Source: Triglochin maritima (taxonomy: Eukaryota; Streptophyta; Magnoliopsida; Alismatales; Juncaginaceae). Taken from it: DNA of 64,000 nucleotides. Positions 48,056 to 58,134 of this stretch are shown piece after piece; position 1 is the stretch's first letter; the number at the start of each line of letters is the position of its first letter. The notes under the pieces were generated by a model. That model ran no database searches and was not told where the DNA came from. It worked only from the letters and a program-made list of their open reading frames with translations. The stretch is from contig OY821775.1 of assembly GCA_963682175.1 (NCBI GenBank), forward strand, positions 32,610,053 to 32,674,052. Direction: 5' to 3'. The position numbers and the translations under genes are program-made.

Positions 48056-48706
48056 TGGTTTCGGTCGACCGTTTGGAACGATTCTGCCCTGAATTGTTAA
48101 GAGATTAGTGTTGATAAGGGGCTGGATTTGTTCCAATTATGGTCAAACATTTTTAAGGATTATTATGTGTCATTTTGTGATTAGTTTCACGGATAGAAAA
48201 ACAAGAGATCATCGGTTAGTGGGTAGCCCATGATGTGGGTGTTGGGAGAGTCTATGAATAGCTCACCTATCCCTACTTGTTTTAATTAATGCAAAAATTC
48301 TCTCCCTAACCTCTCCACTAATCCATCCAAATTTTTCTTAATTATTTCGACCTTTTGGGTATTAAATTCTCAGAGATCTTTAGAGAGGTTATTAGCTTGA
48401 TTCTAAGCTTGATTTAGAGATTGAATTGGCTAGTTTCTTTCTCTCTAATCTTGTTTAGAGTTTGGTAAAACTTGGAGGCGAATCGACCGACGATTCGACG
48501 AGCAACGCAACTCTGGATTTTCATAAAGGTTTAGAGAACTTTTGGGTATGAACCTCTCTTATTTATTTTAATATATATGTAGATTACATGATATTAGAAT
48601 AAATGTAAAATAGTGTACATAAAATTATCGAAAATACGGAAATTGATCATGTATGCATGTATGAAATTTTAAAATATATACATACATATGGGCATGAAAT
48701 CCTATA
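48056..48706 (+). mobile_element. 5' LTR of copia element 'B', 5'-truncated
   Basis: Starts inside the LTR at GGTTTCGGTCGACCG (counterpart about 54935) and runs to ..AATCCTATA. It includes 'gtgggtgttgg' and the block before GGGTATGAA. Homologous to, but clearly diverged from, LTR2 of A. Confidence 0.75.
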
Positions 48707-48707
48707 G

Positions 48708-48719
48708 TGGTATCAGAGC
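48708..48719 (+). promoter_or_regulatory. Primer-binding site of element B, initiator tRNA-Met
   Basis: TGGTATCAGAGC, the standard sequence, directly after the LTR end. Confidence 0.9.
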
Positions 48720-49932
48720 ATATAGTTCATATTATCAATGATTAGGCTATATAATTAATTTTAGTTTACCATCTCCAATCGAAACAATTCATGTTTGATG
48801 TCTTTTTGAGTTTTCCAACAGTTTTGTTGATTTAATTCTAATTGATTCTTTTTATATTTTAAATGGTTTAAAACATGTCATATGAATGTTAGAATTAATA
48901 TTTAAACATATGTCTAATACGTAAAATTTTGGTTTCATATTAAATGATTATTTTATAAGGAATCGACAAAGCGAAAGAGACAAATAAGTTTATTTAAAGT
49001 TTTTCTTTTGAGAATTTAAATAAATTGCGGATCAAATGTTTTATATTTTGAACTATGGATGCATAAATTATTTTTAATGGATTTCAAATGATTTTGGAAT
49101 TGTTTGATTAAGAGATGAAGGATAAACTCAATCAAGTAATCTATAGTATATGTACAAGAAGAAGTCACAAAGAAGGCGCAAAGGTCAAGGGCGCGGGAAT
49201 GTATAAACTCACACCATTATGTGTGTGAATGGATATAATTTATGTTTGTGTGCTTGACATGTATGTGATTGTATGGATGAATGTTAGGATATGTGTAAAT
49301 ATAAATATAAATATAAATGTACATTATTAACTAAAATTCTGACATCACATATAAATGTTTAATTGTCCAACCAAAATTAAGAGTATTTTTCTATCTTATT
49401 TCATCCACTAGCAGCCATCGATCGAGGGATATTCTACTCTCTCGTAGCGGAAGAAAGTTTCCTCCATCTTTGGAAATAGTGGGAGATATAAGGTTGTCTA
49501 TTGTTGTGCCATGAATAGATGTATGAGGTGAGATTCACCCTTAGTGGATACCAAGTGTATTTATTTGTGAATACAATGGATAAACGTATCTCGTACCAAA
49601 TGAAATAAGTTTTCTTAACAAGACCCGGAGCCCTCGCTCGGTTTTGAGAAAAAGAGTTTTTCTTAGGAGGATTGGTCAAATTTGCTCTTAATTAAAATGA
49701 CAAGAATCATAAGAGTTTGAAAATTTCAAAAGTCTGCAAAAATTCAAAATGGTTATGATTAGAAAATGTTTTCTTACCTTGATTTTAAAATATATCTGAT
49801 AGCCCTTAGCTAGTTTATTTTATAATTGATAGGATCTTGGATAGTTGCATTTATGGACATATTTATTTATTTGCGGTATTGATTTTCAAAAATAAAATTG
49901 ACATGAAACCCCTTATAATTTATTTTGTAGAA
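48720..49932 (+). other. Leader of element B
   Basis: Non-coding, homologous to the leaders of A and G. Ends TTATTTTGTAG/AA before the gag ATG. Confidence 0.55.
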
Positions 49933-50702
49933 ATGTCGAATATTCAACCTATTGTGCGATCTATGATTGAAAAACATCCTTCGCAAATGATGGCTCCAAC
50001 GTTCATAATCTGGCAACTCAAGCTCAATATCATGTTAAAGTTTGAGAAACTATCTCATATTTTGGATGGTGAAATACCAAAATTCAATGAGGAGACAACC
50101 GATAATGAGAGGGTGGCTAAAGCCAAGTGGGAAGACCAAGAGAACCAAGTTCACGGTCTAATGTTTGCCTCCATGGGTGACTCGCTTCAGGAGAAATACT
50201 TAGATTCAAAACCCAAGAATACCATGGCATCTTTAACAAAGATGTTCATGGATATTGCTAGAAATGAGCGTTATAAGACAACCATAGCACTCACAAGGTG
50301 CCACATGGCAGAGGGAACATCGGTTTCCATGCATTTTCTCACTGTACAAGGATACCTTGAGAAGTTGTCAAAGCTCTCTTCCTCGATGCCCGTTGACTTT
50401 GCGGAAGATTTGATTCTTGGCTATCTAGCCCCATCCTACAAGGACTTCTTTATGCACTATCATATGCATGAGAAAGGGGTAAGTCTTCAGTAGCTTCACA
50501 ATGCTCTCAAAACGGCTGAAGTAGACATGGGCAAGGGTCGGGAAAAGCACGTACTAGCCATCCATAGTAGGAGTAGGAAGATCACCAAAGGTAAAGGTAA
50601 GAACAAATCAGCCAAAAAGCATTGAAGAGAAGTGGAGTAGGAGGGGCTCATGCGAGTACCTCAAGGGGGAAATCTTCGAAATCTCTGACTCCTAATACGG
50701 AG
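49933..50702 (+). pseudogene. Copia gag of element B, 3'-deleted
   Basis: ATG 49933 opens MSNIQPIVRSMIEKHPSQ and the frame stays open to TAG at 50491-50493 (a Gln or Glu position in A), covering the gag core (FEKLSHILDGEIPKFNEE, KWEDQENQVHGLM, ALTRCHMAEGTSVSMHF, YKDFFMHYHMHEKGVSL). After the stop, about 200 bp of basic linker follow. At TACGGAGTG (50702), where A encodes the zinc knuckle, the sequence jumps into the 3' LTR. The best preserved gag N-terminal region of the family in the window. Confidence 0.85.
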
Positions 50703-51072
50703 TGTCATTAATGCTTTCACTGTGTCTTGAATCCTAAGATATGAGACTTATACATTTTCACATAAGGAGTGTTTAATTTGACTAGTATCAAAAGCTATCA
50801 TTAAGTATAGTGATAAAGGCAATAGTTGGCTGAACATGACTTATGCTGGAAAAGATAGTTAGTCAAAAGATTAGCATTGTCTCTCTTAGCTTGAGTGATG
50901 ATATTAATGGGCCCTTGATAAAGCAAAATTATGATGTACACAAGGTGACTTGTGTTAAATTACATATTTATAATTTGCTTAAGATATCAAGAACTGAATA
51001 CATAATACAAAGGTGACACATTTATACTTTGTATAATATTCTTAATATCATGTGGCAAGGGATAGACACAAG
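50703..51072 (+). mobile_element. 3' LTR of element B, first segment
   Basis: Starts at TCATTAATGCTTTCACTGTG (counterpart about 31050 in LTR3 of A), so pol and about 350 bp of LTR start are deleted. Interrupted at 51072 by solo LTR C; the target duplication ACAAG is 51068-51072 and 52580-52584. Confidence 0.8.
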
Positions 51073-52037
51073 TGTTGGCTTTTTGGCCTTAATCTATGTT
51101 TTGATGATTTAATTAACCTAATCTTAATTATGATCATGTAGAGTAGCACACATATTGCATTGCATATATATTGTTTTGTGCTAACCTCTACAGGTGATCA
51201 AGACTCAAGGAAGAAAGGAAAACAAGTCAAGACATGTAATCAAGCTCATTTGAAGACATGTATTTTGTATTTCTTTGAGTCTTTAGGAACTTGTGTATTT
51301 TGAGCATACTTGAGCTAAAATCAACTTAAACACATACTAGGTTCCTCATAGAAGTCACACACGAAATTTAACATTATTTGGACTGCAATAGATCACCCAA
51401 ACTTAGATCGGAAAACACTAAACCTGAACCCTAACTGTCTGCCCACATTCGGTCGAACGCAACAGGCCGTTCGGTCGACCGGATGATCAAGTATTCTGTT
51501 TTGTGTTTCCCTGTCTAGTTTCGGTCGACCGCACCTTCTCTTTCGGTCGACCGTTTGAACTTAATTTTCCGACCGTTATTCTTGTCGTATATACCCAACG
51601 GTCGTATTCGTATTAAACCAAAAATACCCCAAATACATTTCATGTATCGGTCGACCGAGGACCAAGATCGGTCGACCGTTTGTTCATCTCTTGACATACC
51701 CAAATCTCCTGGACAAAAACAGTCGACCGCTAGACCTGTTTCGGTCGACCGAATATCTATTTGTTTGTCAACCCCAAAGTGCCTGGTACAAATCGGTCGA
51801 CCGTTTCCATTTAGGTGTTCGATCGATCACTTAAGTGTACCTAAGTCGTAGCGTTGGGCGGTCGATCGTTGCTTAACCGGTCGACCGAACTTAGTGCAAA
51901 ACTGCCTAACGGTCGACCGATCATCCCGATTCGGTCGACCGATTTCATCCAGAATTGGGTCCTGCAGGTTCTATTTTGTGTAATCACACATCAACTCATA
52001 CCCAATCAATCCCAACGGCTCTATTCTCTCTAATGCC

Positions 52038-52045
52038 TATATAAG
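52038..52045 (+). promoter_or_regulatory. TATA box of LTR C
   Basis: TATATAAG in CCTATATAAGGAG, roughly 180 bp upstream of the hairpin cluster, so the hairpins would be in the transcript. Confidence 0.6.
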
Positions 52046-52227
52046 GAGTTGTAAAACACATTTTAACACAACTCTCCCACTACAAACTTGTCCAAAACAT
52101 TAGAGAGAATCCCAAACACTCAAAGCTTCAAACCTTCCACACTTTAGTCATAATTCCAATCCTACTCAAGTGTGCTCAAGAATTAGAGAGTGTTGCTCCA
52201 CTCAATTGTTTGTCAAAGGAAGCAAGG

Positions 52228-52344
52228 ACTTCGGTGAAAGCCCGAAGTGTCCCTCTCGGATTGTGAGAGGAAGAATTCAAGCAAGCGAGGTTGTTCGCGG
52301 TGCTTGTGGTATAAAGGCATTCTCTCCCGGCCCGGAACCGGGAG
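52228..52344 (+). other. Cluster of three RNA hairpins in LTR C
   Basis: Hairpin 1: ACTTCGG (52228-52234) pairs with CCGAAGT (52242-52248). Hairpin 2: CCTCTC (52252-52257) pairs with GAGAGG (52265-52270). Hairpin 3: CTCCCGG (52324-52330) pairs with CCGGGAG (52338-52344). D holds the same set inverted at 52952-52972, 53027-53045 and 53049-53069; E at 44500-44616; parts of it are in L, K and Q. Confidence 0.6.
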
Positions 52345-52579
52345 TGGTTAGTGAAGACGTAGGCGGAGCTCGCGGAGTCGAGCGGAGCTTACAAGAGAGG
52401 ACTAGGATCCGGGTGGGGTGTCAAACCTTTATAAAAACCGACGCATCTTGGTGGTTTGCATTTTCACTTTCGTTACTTGTTTGTTTTGTTTAAAATTCCG
52501 CTCCGCATCTTGATTTCTTAAACAAGTAGGTGATTAGCGTAAAAGTGATTAGTGGACCCATAACCCACACGATCTAACA

Positions 52580-52714
52580 ACAAGTGGTGTTCTTACATCA
52601 CTAAATAGATCGTGTTTAATTTGGGTGAACAAGACATCTATGCTAATTGGGTAACTGTAAAGCGTAGCTAGATACTGCTTATAGTTTGTGATATTAAGTG
52701 TTTAATGTCATTAC
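52580..52714 (+). mobile_element. 3' LTR of element B, second segment
   Basis: 135 bp of B LTR (counterpart about 31415-31545 in LTR3 of A) between solo LTRs C and D. Includes both duplications (ACAAG 52580-52584, ATTAC 52710-52714). Confidence 0.8.
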
Positions 52715-54225
52715 TGTAGGTAGGATCGTGTGGGTTATGGGTCCACTAATCACTTTTTAATCTAATCCCTAACTAATCAAACAATAAGCGCAGCGGAAAC
52801 AATTTAAAGACTAGTAGGGAAAGAATAATGCAAACCACAAGAAAGAGAAGACGCGTCGGTTTTACAGAGGTTCGGCACCCCACCCGGGTCCTAGTCCTCT
52901 CTTGTAAGCTCCGCTCGACTCCGCGAGCTCCGCCTACGTCTTCACTAACCACTCCCCGTTCCGGGCCGGGAGAGAACGCCTTTACACCACAAGCAACGCG
53001 AACAACCCTCGCTTGCTTGAATTCTTCCTCTCACAATCCGAGAGGGACACTTCGGGCTTTCACCGAAGTCCTTGCTTCTTTTGACAACACTTGTAACTGA
53101 GTGGGATTCACTCTCTAATTGAGCACACTTTGAGTAGGATGAGTAATTGATCAAGTGTGTGAAGTTTAGGCTTATAGAGTGTAGAAATGGGAGCTTTGAG
53201 GATTGAAGTTTCTCTCTAATGTATTGGGACAATTGGAGTTGGAGAGTTGTGTTAACAACAAGTCTTGATCCTCTATTTATAAGCTCCTAAGGTATTCTAG
53301 CCGTTGGGGATAGATTTGATTGGGTTTTGTGCAAGATACACAAAGCAGAAAATCGGGCTGCAAATCTGTCCAGAACCGGTCGACCGAAACTAGTATACCG
53401 GTCGACCGTTAACATGATTTCAAAGAGAACGGTCGAACAAAAGAATATTCGGTCGGACAAACGAGCTAGAACTTAACTCTACTTAAGTGAATCGGTCGAA
53501 CCAAAGTATGGAGCGGTCGACCGAAAAGGGGATTCGGTTGAGACAAAGGTCAATCGGTCGAACGAGAAATGTGTCGACCGATAGCAGGGAATTTGGTTTC
53601 TGAAAATGTGTTCAACCGGTCGACCGAAACAAGGTCTTCGTTCGACCGGTTACCGAATGTATTTTGGGGTTAAGTTTGTTTTATACGAATACGACCGTTA
53701 TAGGAATACGACAAGAAAAACGGCCATATTAAAATCCGGGATCGGTCGACCGAAAAGGTAGAACCGGTCGACCGGTAGAGTTCGGTAAAATCACTGTGGA
53801 GAGTCTGTTATAAACCGGTCGAACTGAGAACTGGTTCGGTCGACCGGTTCACACAGGAAATCTGGGTTTAAGTTTATAAGTGATTTCCGACTAAGGTTTG
53901 GGTGATCTAATGAAGTCCAAATAATGTGAAATTTCGTGTGTGACTTCTATAGGGAACCTATTGTGTATGTGATTGGTTTTTAACTCTTGTATGCTCAATT
54001 TACACATGTTCCTAAGACTCAAAATAAAATCAAGATTACAAGTCTTCATTTAGCTTTATTACAAATCTTGACTTGATTTCCTTCCTTCCATGAGTCTTGA
54101 TCACCTGTAGAGGTTAGCACAATACTATATATATGCAATGCAATATGTGTGCTACTCTACATCATCATAATTAAGATTAGGTTAATTAAATCATCAAAAC
54201 CTAGATTAAGGCCAAAAAGCCAACA
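52715..54225 (-). mobile_element. Solo LTR 'D' (Sirevirus type), opposite to C
   Basis: The minus strand reads TGTTGGCTTTTTGGCC at 54225 and ends ..CACACGATCCTACCTACA at 52715 (a 4-base TAGG duplication near the end). 1511 bp, flanked by ATTAC at 52710-52714 and 54226-54230. Rich in GGTCGACC (53378-53850). Confidence 0.9.
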
Positions 54226-55128
54226 ATTACCAATATAGCTTAGATCCTCCTATAGGTCACACCACAAAACTAGGAAACAAGAAGCTTGATTTTATGTTCA
54301 TATGATATATCGGCTTTCATGTGAAATGGGATACATGTGGTGAATCAATTAATCAATATGTCATGAAAATTGACATAATTAGAATCATAAATAAATTCAT
54401 ATGAGATGTATGTATTATGGAGTGTAATAGTTGGACATTACATAAGATAATATGTTACATGAAATATGAATTTGCTAAAAATCCCAATGATCAAATTGTA
54501 TTGGATGTAAATCAAGAATTTGACAATGGCAAATGTGGGTCAAAATGGTAGACCGTTTTGAGATCGATCGACGAATGTCTTCGGAACGGTCGACCGAACA
54601 AAGATCGGATGCGCGTGGGTCGACCAAAAATTATCAGGACGTGTCTTGATAATAAGAGCGGTCGATTGGGCATAATACACGGTTGACCAAAAAACTCCAG
54701 GAGATATCTTGGTGATATAACGGCCGACCAGTATAGTGACACGGTCGAACGAAATTTACGAGGAGCAATTTTGGTAAGTAAACGATTGACCGGAGTGAGA
54801 CTAGATTTGACCAAACTTTTGCAAGGACTTTTCCTCATGAATATTCGGCTAAGTGGTTTGCACATGAATATTCGGCTAAGTGGTTTGCACACGAAATAGT
54901 CAAACTCATAACCGTTCGGTTGACTGAGTGGTGGTTTCGGTCGATCATTCGGAACTATTCTGCCTTGAATTATTAAGAGATTAGTGTTGATTATGGGCTG
55001 TATTTCTTCCAATTATGGTCAAACATTTTTTAGGATGATTATGTGTCATTTTGTCATTGGTTTAAGGGTGAGAAAAGTAAGAGATCTTGGGTTAGTGGGT
55101 AGCCCATGATGTGGGTGTTGGAAAAGAT
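54226..55128 (+). mobile_element. 3' LTR of element B, third segment
   Basis: Continues the LTR ('aatatagcttagatcctcctataggtcacaccac' as in LTR1) with GTCGACC-type palindromes at 54540-54960 and a 27-bp tandem duplication (54838-54892). It breaks at GGGTGTTGG (55128), where the next LTR copy (G) begins in mid-LTR. Confidence 0.8.
54838..54892. repeat. 27-bp tandem duplication in LTR B
   Basis: ATATTCGGCTAAGTGGTTTG is repeated with period 27 (54841 and 54868). Confidence 0.85.
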
Positions 55129-56544
55129 GATATGTCAAAATATTATCATTGCCCCTCTTGACTTGAGTAGTGATATTAATGAGCCCCTTCATAAAGAAAA
55201 ATTATAATGCACGCAATGTAACTTAGGTTAAGTAACATATTTATAATTATCTTAAGAGATCAAGAAAAGAATATATAATACAAAGATGACACATTCCTAC
55301 TTCGTATAATATTCCTAATATCATGAGGGAAGGGATAAACACAAGTGATATTACATATCTCTAAATTGATCTTGTTTAGTTCGAGTGAGCAAATTTTTTT
55401 TTTATTTGGGTTATTATAATTTGTAGCTAGATTCCGCTTATTGTATATGATATAAAGTGTTTAATATCATTGGCAACATAACCTAGATCCTCTTATAGGT
55501 CACACTACAAAACTTGGAATAAGAGATATAATTTTATAATTTATATGATGTATTGAGTTTCATGTGTTACGAAATAATATACATTGTCTAAAATAATAAA
55601 ACCAATATGTCACGATAACGACATGCTTAGAATAATTAAATTGGTATGAGATGTATATATTATGGGGTAGAATATTTTGACATTATATATGATAATATAT
55701 TACATAATATAATATGATCCGCAACATTATAGCATATGAATTTGCTAAAACCCCAAACTTCATATTTTGTTGGATATTAATCCAATATTTGGTAAAGCCA
55801 AAAATAGTGAAAAATGGTCAAACTGTTTGCCCACGTTTTTGCATATATTAATAAGATATTTTTTGATGATTAATGGTTGGATTTCATCCACCTAGGTCAA
55901 AGGTAGTTATGGGATGATGATGTGACAAAATCAACAATAGATTATGTGCAAAGTGGTTTGCACATGATGTTGTTTATAAGGGAAGTAAACATGAGATCAT
56001 GTGCAAAGTGCTTTGCATATGATGTCGTTTAGTGGAGAGTTTAACAAGGGATCATGTGTAAGTGGTTTGCACATGATGTGGATTAGAGGAAACCCTATAA
56101 ATAGGTCTCGCCTCCTTTCTTTGTTAGGACTAATGCAAAAATTCTCTCCTCTCCTTTTCTCCATCATTCCATTTGAAAATTATCTTAGTTAATTGCTCGA
56201 GATTAAATTCTTGGAGCAAAAGGTGTTATTAGCTACATTATAACCTAGCATTAGAGATCGATTGGCAAGCTTCAATCTCTCTAATCTTGTTTAGAGTTTG
56301 GTGAACACTTGGATGAATTCCAAGGTGATTCAAGTGCAACGCGACTCCGGATCATCGAAAATGTTTTAGAAAACATTTTGGGTATGATCTTATTCCATAC
56401 AATTTAATATTTATGTAGGATACACAAATTAAAATGTATAGTCTATGTTTTGTACATGAAAAATTATTGAAAATATGAAAAACGATCCTACATGCATGTA
56501 TAAATTTTTAAAATATATACAAGCATAGGGCGAGATATCCAACA
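55129..56544 (+). mobile_element. 5' LTR of copia element 'G', 5'-truncated
   Basis: Enters the LTR at AAAAGATGATATGTCAAAATATT (counterpart about 22445 in LTR1) and ends ..ATATCCAACA before the primer-binding site. It follows the A/B LTR plan but has no GGTCGACC array; instead it has three 55-bp repeats with TGTGCAAA/TTTGCACA arms (55945-56073). CTATAAATAG at 56095-56104 is the likely TATA box. Confidence 0.8.
55945..56073. repeat. Three 55-bp repeats carrying an inverted-repeat core
   Basis: TGTGCAAAGTGGTTTGCACA at 55945-55964, TGTGCAAAGTGCTTTGCATA at 56000-56019, TGTGTAAGTGGTTTGCACA at 56055-56073. Starts are spaced exactly 55 bp. The first copy is a perfect 8-bp stem with loop GTGG. Confidence 0.85.
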
Positions 56545-56545
56545 A

Positions 56546-56557
56546 TGGTATCAGAAC
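56546..56557 (+). promoter_or_regulatory. Primer-binding site of element G, initiator tRNA-Met
   Basis: TGGTATCAGAAC, one base off the standard, two bases after the CA end of the LTR. Confidence 0.85.
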
Positions 56558-58134
56558 TTTTTGATCATATTTTCAATAATTAGACTATATAAATGACATA
56601 TAGAAGAAATAAATATGAGATCATTCATGTATTTAGTTTACCATCTCCTAATTAGATAATTCATGTATTTGCCCTTTTGAGTCTTTTTTGCATTTTAATG
56701 GATGCATCACGTTAGAAATTTAGATTTTTGTAATTCTTATGTTTCTATATTATTATGTAATGTTAGAAAATAGATTAATCACTAAGATCATTGGATTTAC
56801 TCTGATCTTAAGGTGAAACAAAAATCGTAAAATTAGGGTTATGCTGGAAAATTCAGCAATACCTCTATTTATGACTAATTTGTCATTTTGTATTCTATTT
56901 TTTATAGTTTTAAATGTTTTAAAACATGTCATATGAATTCTACAATCGAGCTTTAAACTTGTGTTTAATTGTGTATAATTTTCGTGTATTTTAAATGATT
57001 ATTTTACTTGGAATCGACAAAACAAAGAAGAGGCAAATAAGTTTATTTTTCCTTAAAGTTTTCTTTTGAAATTTAAATAAACCTTGGTTCAATTTTTTTT
57101 TATTTTGAACTATGGATGCATGAATCATTTTAATGGATTTTGAAATAATTTTCGAATTGTTTGATTGAGAGATGAAGGAGGCACTAGATGGAATAATCTA
57201 GTATATGTACATGTGTTGCACTTGTTCTCTTTTGCAGGAATAAGTGAGTTTATATGTTCCATCAAAGCCATATGTGAATGTATGATATGTATGTTATTAT
57301 TACTATTATTCAATCACAGGGGCTTATGTATATGTAAAAGACATTTATATGTATCCATGCATATGAGAGGACTTTACATAGGACGTGAACTAGCCAATTT
57401 AGTTTTCAAATTGAGAGAAGCATGTTTATATTTTGAAATATTTACATCCATGATGCAAGAGGAAGGCACGAAGTTCGAGGATGCGGGAAAATATAAACTC
57501 ACACCACTGTGTGTGAATGGATTTATTTTTTGTTTGTGCTTGACTTGTATATGATTGAATGATTGAATTGTTAGGATAGGTATGCTTCCATGACCACCTA
57601 AATTCTAATATCACATACAAAATATTTAATTTTCCAATCTTTGGAAATAGTGGGAGATAATTTCCTCAATCTTTGGAAATAGTGGGAGATACTAGGATAT
57701 ACATTGTTGTGCCATCAAAAAATAAATAAAGTGAGATTCACCCTTAGTGGATACCGAGTGTATTTGTTTATGGATACAATGGTCAATCGTATCTCGCAAC
57801 AAATGAAATAAGTTTTCTTAACAAAACTAGGAGCCTTAGCTCGGTTTTGAGAAAGAGAGTTTTTCTAAGGAGGATTGGACAAATTCCCTCTTAATTAAAA
57901 TGACAAGAATCATAAGAGTTCGAAAAATGCAAAAGTTTGCAAAATCTAAAAATTTGTGATTAGAAAATGTTTCTTACCTTGAGTTTATGATATATTAGAT
58001 AGTTTTTAGCTAGTTTATGTTATAAATGATTGGATCTTGAATTTCTGCAATTATGGACATATTTATTTGTTTGCAGTACAGATTTTTATACACATAAAAT
58101 TGACATGAAAACTCATATAAATTATTTTGTAGAA
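56558..58134 (+). other. Leader of element G
   Basis: Non-coding, homologous to the A and B leaders; ORFs here (for example 57165-57554) are not conserved between copies. A local duplication with period 32 ('caatctttggaaatagtgggagat') lies at 57635-57690. Ends TTATTTTGTAG/AA before ATG. Confidence 0.55.

Larger units (their letters stand above)
51073..52579 (+). mobile_element. Solo LTR 'C' (Sirevirus type)
   Basis: TGTTGGCTTTTTGGCC ... CACGATCTAACA, 1507 bp, flanked by ACAAG on both sides. It carries ten exact GGTCGACC copies between 51473 and 51940, TATATAAG at 52038-52045, and three perfect hairpins (52228-52248, 52252-52270, 52324-52344). Solo LTR D is a close inverted copy. Confidence 0.9.

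Noticed and set aside
48708..48719. tRNA-like sequences at primer-binding sites
   Set aside because: Only 12-18 bases complementary to tRNA 3' ends; no cloverleaf or tRNA gene is present.
51473..51940. GGTCGACC array as a CRISPR or satellite
   Set aside because: Spacing is irregular, the repeat is only 8-10 bp and intervening sequence is not spacer-like; the context is a plant LTR.
54512..55012. 166-codon minus-strand ORF in LTR B
   Set aside because: Contains a translated 27-bp tandem duplication and palindromes; not conserved in the matching LTRs of A or G.
57165..57554. 129-codon ORF in the leader of G
   Set aside because: Leader sequences of A and B are homologous but do not keep this frame.
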